DNA from: Sphaerisporangium siamense
Lineage (GTDB): Bacteria > Actinomycetota > Actinomycetes > Streptosporangiales > Streptosporangiaceae
Length of the DNA stretch: 64,000 nucleotides
Assembly (NCBI RefSeq): GCF_014205275.1
Contig: NZ_JACHND010000001.1
Coordinates: 6,386,001 to 6,450,000, forward strand
Reading direction: 5' to 3'
Below the pieces are notes generated by a model. That model made no database searches. It was not told where the DNA came from and saw only the letters and a program-made list of their open reading frames with translations. The translations under genes and the position numbers were made by a program. Within the stretch, counting starts at the first letter, position 1, and each line of letters starts with the position of its first letter. Shown here piece after piece: positions 45,682 through 53,241 of this stretch.

Positions 45682-45927
45682 CCGATCTCCTTCCACACCG
45701 AACAGTCTGCACCGCCCACGAGCATCAAGCCAGCCAACGCCAGCGGCCTCGGATGGCGTTGGCAATCTTAGGCACACGGCCCGACCCTGGAACGGTAATG
45801 GCACTTCAGAAGCTGTTACACGAGCCGCTGATCACAGTGATATCCACGGGATGAACTATTGTCCTGCGCTGCCCTCATCGCCCTGTTCAGCCATTCATAA
45901 GTACGCATCGATGGAACGCCGGCGGAC
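45682..45927. other. Gap with a 10-bp perfect inverted repeat
   Basis: Upstream of the Uma2 gene lies GCCAACGCCA (45733-45742) with its exact inverse TGGCGTTGGC (45754-45763) and an 11-nt loop. It could be an operator or a leader hairpin of the Uma2 transcript. The rest has no coding signal that I can support. Confidence 0.6.
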
Positions 45928-46167
45928 ATGAGGATCGGGACAATGATCACGAAGCCTCTGGACAGCCGGCGGGCGGCGCCGGAACGATTGGTGATCGTGA
46001 GCCAATGCTTCCGTGTGCGACCGGCTGAACCGGCTGACTACGGTCGCATCGTCAATGTGGTGGATGACCGGTGGGGGCGGCCGATGAGGTCGAATCTGCC
46101 GCGCCTCTTCCACGAACATCAAGGCGATCACCTCACCGCAACCGGACAGACCAAAAGGCCGATATGA
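45928..46167 (+). pseudogene. GNAT acetyltransferase remnant
   Basis: The 79-codon frame has the start of a GNAT acetyltransferase: VRPAEPADYGRIVNVVDDRWGRPMRSNLPRLFHEH matches the typical N-terminus (xRPAxPEDYxxIxxVVDxWWGRPxxxxLPRLFxxH). After that it changes to unrelated sequence and stops, without the acetyl-CoA-binding part. A frameshift and deletion downstream of about 46120 would explain this. No functional protein is expected. It marks decay in the accessory stretch between the Uma2 gene and the secreted repeat protein. Confidence 0.65.
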
Positions 46168-46281
46168 GGAGATTCGCCAGAAAAACCGCGTGTGTCCGAG
46201 ATTGGTCATGAGCATTGTCAGGGTGCTCGGTGAGGCGCACACTCGGCCCACCTCTGCCGGACGACGAGCGATGGAGGCACC

Positions 46282-47181
46282 GTGGGCGAGGTCAGCATCC
46301 CGGTCCGCCGCCTGGTGGCCGTCCTTGCGGCATTACTGGCGGCGGGGTACGTCGCGGTGCCCGCGCCGGCCGCCGCGCTGGCGTTTCCGCCCGATTTCGT
46401 GCCGAACCTGAACATGGAGTGCTTCAAGGCCGGTCCATACGTGCCGGCCCCTCTCGACCTGACGCTCAAGCACATTCATCCGGCGTTGGCCGCCATGCCG
46501 CCCGTCACGGTCCATCTCGATGAGCGCGAGCAGGTCTGCGGACCGATCGCCACCGCCGGGCAGATCCCGCCGTCGCCCGCTCTGGAGTCCATCAGGTACA
46601 CCAATCTGTCGTGCTATTGGTTCACCGCAGATGGCGACATCGCCCCCAGGGAACTGGTGCTGAAGTACCTGAACCCGCTCTGGAAGAACGCGCCGCCCGT
46701 CTCCGTCAGGATGAGCGAGCCGGGCCGGCTCTGCCTCCCTGTGAGCATCGACACCTCCGGGCCGCCTCCCTGGGTGAAGCCGCTCGTTTCCCGCATCTCC
46801 CTGCTCTGCTACAAGGCGGCGGCCGTCACGTCGGCGAACAGAGCCGGCGTGACGATGAACTACATGGGCGTCGAGCAGCTCAACCCGACGCTCGCCTCAC
46901 AGATCGGACCGACGGGCGTCGGGTTCGGCACACGTCGTCAACTCTGTGTGCCGGTCCAGATCGCCGGCGACGACATCCCGCCGGACGTGCTGGAGACCGT
47001 CCGCTACGTGAGCCTGGTGGCGCACGAGGCGAGCGCAGTGAACAACGGAGACATGGCATATCTGACTCTGCGGCACAACAACCCCAAGCTGATCAAACGA
47101 CCGGGCGAACTAGCCTTACTCACCAACCCGACGCTCCTGGCCGTCCCCGTCGCCATAAACAACCAGCTCCCCCCAGGCTGA
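46282..47181 (+). CDS. Secreted four-repeat protein, DUF7450-like pattern
   Basis: A 299-residue exported protein. Signal peptide about residues 1-33 (cleavage near PAAALAFP). The mature part has four tandem repeats of 55-70 residues. Each begins with a Cys motif (MECFKA, LSCYWF, LLCYKA, then LVAHEA) and ends in a strand with Cys (VCGPI, LCLPV, LCVPV, LAVPV). The first three repeats each have a Cys pair likely to form a disulphide; the fourth has lost both. The C-Y-K...L-C-x-P layout resembles DUF7450 domains, recalled from memory. GGAGG precedes the GTG. No partner or function is evident. Confidence 0.75.
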   Translation: MGEVSIPVRRLVAVLAALLAAGYVAVPAPAAALAFPPDFVPNLNMECFKAGPYVPAPLDLTLKHIHPALAAMPPVTVHLDEREQVCGPIATAGQIPPSPALESIRYTNLSCYWFTADGDIAPRELVLKYLNPLWKNAPPVSVRMSEPGRLCLPVSIDTSGPPPWVKPLVSRISLLCYKAAAVTSANRAGVTMNYMGVEQLNPTLASQIGPTGVGFGTRRQLCVPVQIAGDDIPPDVLETVRYVSLVAHEASAVNNGDMAYLTLRHNNPKLIKRPGELALLTNPTLLAVPVAINNQLPPG

Positions 47182-47356
47182 TCGCGAGTCCCGCGTTCCT
47201 CACCGCCCCGTTCGATGCGCGCGTACTTATGGGTGGGCTAACGGCGAGCAACCACGACGGTCCCGCACGGGTGGGCTCACGACACCTCAACCAATTGGGC
47301 ATCCACCAATGAGCGCAGCGTTCCGGCCTCCGCCCACTGGCTGTTCAGGCACTTGG

Positions 47357-47575
47357 TCAGAGGTCGAACTTCCCCTTCGCCGTGCCGTCGAGGAAGCGGG
47401 ACCACTCGTGAGGAGGGAAGACCAGTGCGGGGCCGGAAGGATTCTTGGAGTCCCGGACCGCCACCAGGCCTGGGAGGTTGGTGGCCACCTCTACGCAGCT
47501 CCCGCCGTTGTCCCCGCTCCGCTTCGACTTGCGCCACTGCGCGTTCGTCAGACTCGGCTGCGCCATTGTTCGCAT
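47357..47575 (-). CDS. DUF397 domain protein
   Basis: A 72-residue DUF397 protein (WRKSKRSGDNGGSCVEVATNLPGLVAVRDSKNPSGPALVFPPHEWSRFLDG), the small partner of XRE/DUF5753 (Scr1-type) regulators in actinomycetes, where the pair behaves as a developmental or toxin-antitoxin-like module. AAGGA lies just before ATG 47575; a second ATG three codons in is an alternative. Its normal upstream partner is present only as a C-terminal remnant overlapping by 28 bp, so this copy is orphaned. The Cys and the central beta-strands are intact. Confidence 0.9.
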   Translation of the reverse strand: MRTMAQPSLTNAQWRKSKRSGDNGGSCVEVATNLPGLVAVRDSKNPSGPALVFPPHEWSRFLDGTAKGKFDL

Positions 47576-47820
47576 ACGTCCTTAAGGATCTTGAGCGACG
47601 CCTTCTGAGGGAGAGCATCGGCTCGTATGGAGTCGTATCGGGTACGGATATAGTTCACGACGGCCTCCTCCGCCGTGACAACTTTTCCAGAGGCGGATTC
47701 CACGTACACGGTGTCGGGCACGGCGTCCGGATTGTTCCCCGGCCCCGTACCGCCGAATCGACGGATGAGAATAGGCGGGGACTCTAGATTTTTCGCGCTC
47801 TCGCGTAACGCTGGGCAGTT
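47548..47820 (-). pseudogene. C-terminal remnant of an XRE/DUF5753 regulator
   Basis: Read on the minus strand, an open frame ending at the TGA at 47548 encodes PPILIRRF...DTVYVESASGKVV, then YDSIRADALPQKASLKILKDVCEQW. This matches the last quarter of DUF5753 regulators (ILRF...VVYVE-GxxG...FxxLRAxALPPxxSLxLI-xVxEEW). Sequence upstream of about 47820 does not continue the domain and no helix-turn-helix is present. The stop overlaps the DUF397 gene as in intact pairs. The left boundary of homology is approximate. No start codon with a ribosome site was found, so it is a 5'-deleted gene. Confidence 0.62.
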
Positions 47821-47853
47821 ACCGCGACGGCACCCGCCGGGCCGTCTGGTTTC

Positions 47854-47883
47854 AGGTCGTCTTCCGGGAGGTCGTCTTCCGGG
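47854..47883. repeat. 15-bp tandem duplication
   Basis: AGGTCGTCTTCCGGG occurs twice head to tail (47854-47868, 47869-47883) at the boundary where the DUF5753 remnant loses homology, just after the TetR gene's stop. It may mark the junction of the deletion. Confidence 0.85.
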
Positions 47884-47895
47884 AATAGGACCATC

Positions 47896-48549
47896 TCACC
47901 GGCTGTGTCTCGGGGCTCGCGTCGCCGCTGGGGTCGCGGGCCTGCCACGTCGCCGGACCAGGGGGAGGTACACCTCGTCGACGATCTCCACGAGGACCTC
48001 GTCGGGGGCGTTGGGCACGCCGCGTACGACGAACTCGTTGCGGAGCAGGACGATGGCCACGGTGGCGACCCTCGGGTGGAGTGCCTCGGGGGCCGCTTCC
48101 CCGCGGGCGACGGCGCGGCCGAGGATGATCAACCAGGGGGCGGCCGCGGCGTCGCCGGACTTCTCGTGCAACTGCTCCAGGAGTTCCGACGCCCCGCCGG
48201 CCGCGGCGAGCAGTTCGCGCAGGATCGCGCCGAGGGGCGAGCTCCAGTAGCGGTTGGCCTGGCGGAGCAGTTCCAGGACGTCGCCGCGCAGATCGCCGGT
48301 GTCAGGGGGCGGAACCGTGGTCGTCAGCCGGCGATAGGCGGCTATGCCGAGGGCGAGGCGGTTGGGCCAGCGGCGGTAGACGGCGTTCTTGTTGGTGCCG
48401 GCTCGGGCGGCGACCTTGTCGATGGTGAGTCCGGCGTACCCGGAGTCGGTGAGTTCGGCCACCGCGGCGTCGAGGATCGCCTCCTCAAGGGCGGCTCCGC
48501 GTCGCCGCGTCCGCCCGGCGCCCGGCCGTGTCGTCGAACCCTCTGCCAT
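47896..48549 (-). CDS. TetR-family transcriptional regulator
   Basis: A 217-residue TetR regulator. The HTH lies at about residues 20-65 (EEAILDAAVAELTDSGYAGLTIDKVAARAGTNKNAVYRRWPNR), followed by the TetR_C-type ligand domain with DLRGDVLELLRQ and LLRNEFVVRGV. The ATG at 48549 has GGGAGGGG upstream; the much longer open frame is antisense to the neighbouring gene. It is divergent from the TIM-barrel gene at 48667, and two identical-spacing palindromes occupy the gap, so it very probably represses both. The ligand is unknown. Confidence 0.95.
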   Translation of the reverse strand: MAEGSTTRPGAGRTRRRGAALEEAILDAAVAELTDSGYAGLTIDKVAARAGTNKNAVYRRWPNRLALGIAAYRRLTTTVPPPDTGDLRGDVLELLRQANRYWSSPLGAILRELLAAAGGASELLEQLHEKSGDAAAAPWLIILGRAVARGEAAPEALHPRVATVAIVLLRNEFVVRGVPNAPDEVLVEIVDEVYLPLVRRRGRPATPAATRAPRHSR

Positions 48550-48564
48550 GCCCCTCCCTGCGAT

Positions 48565-48637
48565 CGGTACCGAGCGTACCCTCGATTTCCTGTTGCCATG
48601 GCCGCGGTTCAAAGCATTAAGGTACGGCGAGTACCTT
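48565..48637. promoter_or_regulatory. Duplicated TetR operator and divergent promoter
   Basis: Two palindromes share the form GGTAC-N5-GTACC: one at 48566-48580, the other at 48617-48637 with arms extended to TAAGGTAC/GTACCTTA. TTGCCA (48593-48598) and TAAGGT (48617-48622), 18 bp apart, form the plus-strand promoter; site 2 overlaps its -10. Both divergent promoters would be blocked by the bound regulator. Confidence 0.85.
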
Positions 48638-48666
48638 ATGAAACCCCTCTCCACGGAAGGTTCGAC

Positions 48667-49692
48667 ATGCGTGCCAAAGGCATCAGCTACGACACCGGCT
48701 TCGTCTACAAGGGCGCGATCGGACACAAGCGGTTCGACCCCGAGGTGGTCAGGCGCGAGATGCGGATCATCCGCGACGACCTGCACTGCACCGCGGTCCG
48801 CGTCATGGGCGGCGACCCGGAGCGGATCGAACTGGCGGCGGCGCACGCCGCCGACCTCGGCCTGGAGGTCTGGTTCTCTCCCTACCCGCTGGAACTGACC
48901 ACCGGCGAGATGCTGTCGCTGTTCGCCGACTGCGCCGTGCGCGCGGAGCGGCTCCGGCTGCGGGGAGCCGAGGTCGTGTTCGTCACCGGGGCCGAGATCA
49001 GCCTGATGAACAAGGGATTCCTGCCCGGTGACGGCACCGACGAGCGGGTGGCGTGGCTGAGCGAGCCGGACCGCGTGCGCGAGCGGATCGGCGAGATCAG
49101 CGCACGGGTCAACGACTTCCTCGGCCAAGCCGTGAAAGTCGTCCGCGAGCACTTCGGCGGCAAGGTCACCTACGCCTCCGTCCCCCTTGAGGGCGTCGAC
49201 TGGGCGCCCTTCGACATCCTGTCCGTGGACCTGTACCGGTCGGCCGAGATCGCCGACCGCTTCGCCGACGGCGTCCGCGGCCTGGTCGCGCAGGGCAAGC
49301 CGGTCGCGATCACCGAGTTCGGCTCGGCCGGCTATGAAGGCGCGGGCGCGAAGGGCGCTCGCGGCCTGGACGTCGTCGAGTACGACGAGGACACCCGCGC
49401 GCCGCTCCGGCTGAAGGACGTGTACGCCCGCGACGAGGCCGGTCAGGCCGCGTATCTGCGCGAGCTGCTGGAGGCGTTCGAAGCCGGGGGGATCGACGGC
49501 GCCTTCGTGTTCACCTTCGCGCTCCACGACCACCCGCATCGCCCGGACGGCGACCCCCGTGAGGATCTGGACCTGGCGAGTTACGGCATCGTCAAGGTCT
49601 ACGAGGACCGCCTCGGCGTCGCCTACCCCGATATGCCGTGGGAGCCGAAGGCCGCTTTCGCCGCCGTCGCCGGCCATTACCGGCAGCATTGA
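48667..49692 (+). CDS. TIM-barrel protein of the actinomycete 'abortive infection' type, glycosidase-like
   Basis: A 341-residue cytoplasmic protein. Similar actinomycete proteins carry the label 'abortive (phage) infection protein', from memory and without known experimental support. The alternating strand/helix pattern is a TIM barrel. Two Glu sit where clan-A glycosidases have theirs: E110 in VFVTGAEISL (acid/base position) and E217 in VAITEFGSAGYEGA (nucleophile position). FTFALHDHPHR near the C-terminus resembles a substrate-binding loop. GGAAGG precedes the ATG. It is divergent from the TetR gene and its promoter overlaps an operator, so it is ligand-induced. A sugar-acting enzyme is more consistent with the motifs than a phage-defence effector, but neither is proven. 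Confidence 0.8.
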   Translation: MRAKGISYDTGFVYKGAIGHKRFDPEVVRREMRIIRDDLHCTAVRVMGGDPERIELAAAHAADLGLEVWFSPYPLELTTGEMLSLFADCAVRAERLRLRGAEVVFVTGAEISLMNKGFLPGDGTDERVAWLSEPDRVRERIGEISARVNDFLGQAVKVVREHFGGKVTYASVPLEGVDWAPFDILSVDLYRSAEIADRFADGVRGLVAQGKPVAITEFGSAGYEGAGAKGARGLDVVEYDEDTRAPLRLKDVYARDEAGQAAYLRELLEAFEAGGIDGAFVFTFALHDHPHRPDGDPREDLDLASYGIVKVYEDRLGVAYPDMPWEPKAAFAAVAGHYRQH

Positions 49693-49772
49693 GACCACGG
49701 CCGGTGTCAACCTTTCGGGGCCCCTGAGGCGTATCTCCCGGGGAGCCGTTCGAGCGTCGGGAAGGCGGGGGC

Positions 49773-50270
49773 ATGTCTGAGGGGTTCGCCGAGTACGTCG
49801 CAGCCAGACACGAGCGGTTATGCCGCATGGCGTACCTGCTCAGCCACAACTGGATGACGGCCGAGGACCTCACCCAGACCGCGCTCGTCCGCGCGTGGGG
49901 AGCCTGGCACCGGATCGACGGCGACCCGGACCCGTACGTGTACCGCATCATCATCAACACCTACACGTCCTGGTCCCGCCGGCACTGGAAGAAGGAGATC
50001 CCGCAGGAGGTGATGCCCGAGCGGCCGGAGCCCTCGGACTTCTCCCAGCGGATCGCCGACAGTGACGTCATCTGGGCGGCCCTGCGCGGTCTCTCGCCGG
50101 GCCAGCGGGCCGTGGTCGTGCTGTACTACTTCGAGGAATTCACCTTGCAGCAGATCGCCCACACGCTGGACTGCTCCCTGGGAACCGTGAAGTCGCAGAT
50201 GAACAGGGCCCTGAAGCGGCTGCGCGTCAACCCGGCCATCGAAGAGATGAAGGTGAAGGTCGCCCAGTGA
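49773..50270 (+). CDS. SigE-family RNA polymerase sigma factor
   Basis: A 165-residue ECF-like sigma factor of the SigE/SigL family. Region 2 is at residues 5-70 (FAEYVAARHERLCRMAYLLSHNWMTAEDLTQTALVRAWGAW), region 4 at about 105-155 (LRGLSPGQRAVVVLYYFEEFTLQQIAHTLDCSLGTVKSQMNRALKRLR). No SnoaL or other C-terminal fusion is present. The next gene overlaps by 4 bp (GTGA) and encodes a membrane protein that is likely its anti-sigma or co-regulator. A GAAGGCGGGGG ribosome site precedes ATG 49773. It would redirect RNA polymerase in response to a signal at the membrane; the regulon is unknown. Confidence 0.95.
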   Translation: MSEGFAEYVAARHERLCRMAYLLSHNWMTAEDLTQTALVRAWGAWHRIDGDPDPYVYRIIINTYTSWSRRHWKKEIPQEVMPERPEPSDFSQRIADSDVIWAALRGLSPGQRAVVVLYYFEEFTLQQIAHTLDCSLGTVKSQMNRALKRLRVNPAIEEMKVKVAQ

Positions 50271-51142
50271 CGGACTTCAGCGAGAAAGATCTGCGCGACG
50301 TCCTCGCCGACCGCAGTTCCCGATCCGGGGGACGCTCCGTGCCGGTGGACGACATCGTTCGTGCAGGTGCGCGGCTCCGGCGCAGGCGGCGTCTGACGGT
50401 GGCGGCGGCCTTCGCCGCCGTCTCGGTGTCGATCGGAGGCGTCGTGGCCGTCGCCCCGGGCGTCGCCGTGCTTCCCGAGTCTCCCGTGGCGGGCCGTCCC
50501 GCCTTCGCGCCCGCCTGGGACGCGGGACTGCCGGACCGGTGGACCACCGAGACCGGGGCGAAGCCACTGATCCACAGCGAACGAGCCACGGTGCCGGGCG
50601 GGCGGGTCGTCCGGTTCGTCCCCACCAGCACGGAGACGGTGCTGGTCATGCATTGTTCCGACCCCCGGGCGTGGGTGATGACCGCGACCACGCGGTACGC
50701 GTGGACCGAGGAGGAGCTCCGGGCGCTCGGACGCGGGACCGCGTCGCCCGCGCCCCTGGAGCGGGACGGGAAGACGGGCAGCCGGGCGGAGCGGGGCGCC
50801 TCGCTGGAGATCGGCCGCTGCGGCGGGCCGCAGGGCGACTACGTCGAATGGCGGTACGACGTGTTGTCGGCGGGGTTGGACTGGAAGGGGAAGGAGCAGT
50901 CCGTCCAGGTGTGGGTGTTCCCCTCCGAGATCTCGATCAGGGCCGTGGAGTCCGGCTCCTCCGTCGGAGGGAAATGCTCGGGGGCCGGATCGCCGCCGCG
51001 CGCCTGCGACGGCAGCTATCTGATCGACGTCGGCTCGCCGGGACGTTCGGCGGACAGCCTGGTCGACGAGCTGGGCCCGTCCACCGAGACGTGGCTGGTC
51101 GGCGTGTACGACGGCAAGGCGCCCGCCATGTCCGCGGGCTAG
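50267..51142 (+). CDS. Membrane protein coupled to the sigma factor, putative anti-sigma factor
   Basis: A 291-residue protein with a cytoplasmic N-terminus (about 1-42, MTDFSEKDLRDVLADRSS...RLRRRRR), one transmembrane helix (about 43-65), and an extracytoplasmic domain of about 220 residues. The N-terminal FSEKDLRDVLADRS-VPVDDIVRAGA pattern is usual for proteins downstream of SigE-family factors. The outer domain has Cys residues (MHCSDP, GRCGG, KCSG, RACDG) that may form disulphides. No ZAS zinc motif is seen, so anti-sigma activity is inferred from the overlapping gene order. Start is GTG within the sigma gene's stop. Confidence 0.82.
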   Translation: MTDFSEKDLRDVLADRSSRSGGRSVPVDDIVRAGARLRRRRRLTVAAAFAAVSVSIGGVVAVAPGVAVLPESPVAGRPAFAPAWDAGLPDRWTTETGAKPLIHSERATVPGGRVVRFVPTSTETVLVMHCSDPRAWVMTATTRYAWTEEELRALGRGTASPAPLERDGKTGSRAERGASLEIGRCGGPQGDYVEWRYDVLSAGLDWKGKEQSVQVWVFPSEISIRAVESGSSVGGKCSGAGSPPRACDGSYLIDVGSPGRSADSLVDELGPSTETWLVGVYDGKAPAMSAG

Positions 51143-51206
51143 GCCGCCGCGGCGCCCGGCCGGTGAGGTCAGGCGTTCAGGCGGTCGTGGAGCGAGTCGC
51201 GGGCGG

Positions 51207-51860
51207 TCAGTCCGCGATGCTGTTGCGGTAGGCCCAGGCGGCGATTTCCACCCGGTTGCGCACCCCGAGCTTTATCTGGACGCTGGCCAGGTGTTTTTTG
51301 ACCGTGCCCACTGACACATACAGGCTCTGCGCGATCTCCGTGTTGGTCATCCCCAGGGCCACGGCTCGCACAGTGTCGTGCTCGCGCGGGGTGAGTCCGT
51401 GATCAGCGCCGGCCTGCGACCGCACCGCAGATGAACGGATGAAGTGTTCGAGGAGCCGTACGGTGATCTGAGGGGAGACCATGGCGTCACCGCGGGCGGC
51501 GGCACGTACCGCTTCGACCAGCATGGCCGGTCCCGCGTCCTTGAGCAGGAATCCGACGGCACCGCCGTGAAGGGCTTCGTTGACGTATTCGTCCAGGTCG
51601 AACGTGGTGACCACGACCACGCGCAGCGGATCGGCGATGCCAGGCCCCGCCAGGCGGCGGGTGACTTCCAGCCCTCCGATGCCAGGCATGCGAATGTCCA
51701 GCAGGCTCACGTCCGGCCGCTCCCGCTGGGCGAGGTGGAGGGCTTCGATACCGTCCCCGGCTTCGGCGACGACCTCGATGTCGGGCTCGGCCTCCAGGAT
51801 GCGACGGAATCCGGAGCGGACCATGCGCTGATCGTCGGCCAGAAGGACACGGATGCTCAT
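51207..51860 (-). CDS. LuxR/NarL-family response regulator
   Basis: A 217-residue response regulator. The receiver domain begins RVLLADDQRMVRSGFRRIL, with phospho-Asp at about 55 in VSLLDIRMPG and Lys in FLLKDAG. The C-terminal LuxR HTH is LTPREHDTVRAVALGMTNTEIAQSLYVSVGTVKKHL. Its ATG overlaps the kinase stop by 4 bp (ATGA), so the two are coupled and form one two-component system. The divergent neighbour is a beta-lactamase-fold hydrolase, a possible target. It is independent of the system at 20.9-22.9 kb. Confidence 0.95.
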   Translation of the reverse strand: MSIRVLLADDQRMVRSGFRRILEAEPDIEVVAEAGDGIEALHLAQRERPDVSLLDIRMPGIGGLEVTRRLAGPGIADPLRVVVVTTFDLDEYVNEALHGGAVGFLLKDAGPAMLVEAVRAAARGDAMVSPQITVRLLEHFIRSSAVRSQAGADHGLTPREHDTVRAVALGMTNTEIAQSLYVSVGTVKKHLASVQIKLGVRNRVEIAAWAYRNSIAD

Positions 51861-53080
51861 CCGGCATGCCCGCCCGTTGGCAGGAACGTGCTTTTCGTGT
51901 CGCCGGGGGGTGCGCAGGCCGGAAGGCGCGCGGTGACCTGCCAGCCGGTCCCGTCAGGGCCGGGCCCCGCGTGGAAGGAGCCGCCCAGGAGGCCGGCGCG
52001 CTCGGCCATGCCCACCAGACCGTAACCACCGCCGGTGAAGCCGCCGGCGGCGCCCTGCCCGTCGTCGCTCACCTGTAGGCGAACCTGCCCGTCGCCGACG
52101 CTGACCTGGACGGTGATTCTGGTCGCGGCGCGGGCGTGACGGTCGGCGTTGGCCACCGCCTCCTGCGCCATGCGGACCACCGCGGCGGCGGTCTCCGGGG
52201 ACAGCCGGTCAGGGTCGGCCTCCAGAGTCACGCGCACGGCGGCATGAGGGCCGTCGGGGCGCTCCAGATCGCGCAGGGCCTGGGCGGGGGTGAGGTTGCC
52301 GGTGCGGGGCTTTTCGCCTTCACGCAGGGCGGTGACCAGGAGCCGCATCGCCGTCAACGCGTTGCTTCCCGCCTCCTCGATGTCCACGAGGGCGGCGCGA
52401 AGGGCCAGAGGGTCACGTTGTGCGACGTGCTGCAGCGACTGGACCTGCACCACGATGCCGGTGACCTGGTGGGCCACCACGTCGTGCAGGTCACGGGCGA
52501 GCGCGGCCCGCTCGCTGCGGCGGACTCGTTCGATGTGCCAGGCATGTTGCTGCGCGCGCCAGCGCGCGTAGAGCCCGGGGGTCAGCAAGAGCAGGACGAG
52601 CAGAGCGTTGTCGGTGTCCATCGGACGGCCATCACGTAGCGAGGCCGACAGCAACGCGGTGAGAGCGAGCCCGGCGACGGCGACCATGAGCAGGGGACGG
52701 CAACGGTAGGCGACCAGCGGAACGACCACTGCGGTGACAGCGGCCTCGGTCAGGCCGATCGACGAGTGCGGGGTCCCGGCCAGCCAAGCTCCCACGGACA
52801 CCCCCTGTGCCGTGAGCAGGGCCAGGGCCGCGCCCGACGCCGTCGCGGCGGGCGAGGTTCCCGACCGCAGAATCCACAGCGCCAGTGCGGCCATCACGAC
52901 ACCCGACACCAGATACAGAGCACTCCCGGCGGAAGCCGCAGCGGACAGGTAGCGATCCATGTCGCCCAGCCAGGCCGCCAGCAGCGCCACGGTGATGACG
53001 CCGGCCAGCAACCGCGCCGGAGGAAAACCGGGCACGCCCGCGAGGCCGATACCAGGCCATCTGGTCGGTGGGTTGTGCAT
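51857..53080 (-). CDS. Two-component sensor histidine kinase
   Basis: A 407-residue membrane kinase. About six transmembrane segments lie in residues 18-165 with almost no extracytoplasmic domain, so it probably senses within the membrane. HisKA_3 follows with the phospho-His at about 199 in ERAALARDLHDVVAHQVTG, then HATPase_c (EAVANADRHA; DDGQGA; GYGLVGMAERAGLLGG). ATG 53080 has no ribosome site. TACTGT (53092-53087, minus) ends 6 nt before it, so the mRNA may be leaderless. Partner of the overlapping response regulator. Confidence 0.93.
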   Translation of the reverse strand: MHNPPTRWPGIGLAGVPGFPPARLLAGVITVALLAAWLGDMDRYLSAAASAGSALYLVSGVVMAALALWILRSGTSPAATASGAALALLTAQGVSVGAWLAGTPHSSIGLTEAAVTAVVVPLVAYRCRPLLMVAVAGLALTALLSASLRDGRPMDTDNALLVLLLLTPGLYARWRAQQHAWHIERVRRSERAALARDLHDVVAHQVTGIVVQVQSLQHVAQRDPLALRAALVDIEEAGSNALTAMRLLVTALREGEKPRTGNLTPAQALRDLERPDGPHAAVRVTLEADPDRLSPETAAAVVRMAQEAVANADRHARAATRITVQVSVGDGQVRLQVSDDGQGAAGGFTGGGYGLVGMAERAGLLGGSFHAGPGPDGTGWQVTARLPACAPPGDTKSTFLPTGGHAG

Positions 53081-53241
53081 ACCAGCACAGTACGGGCCTC
53101 GCCCCGATGCCGCGGTAGCCGATCGGCCACCCCTGCGGCCAGGACATACGGGCCGTCTGGCCGCCGCGGCACCATGGCGACCTGGACGAGTCTGAGGGCT
53201 CCGCATCCACGGCCGTCTGAGCGGCCTCAAAGGAGTCTTGC

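Noticed and set aside
45895-46251. 118-codon minus-strand frame over the GNAT remnant
   Set aside because: The plus strand shows recognisable GNAT residues; the minus frame shows none.
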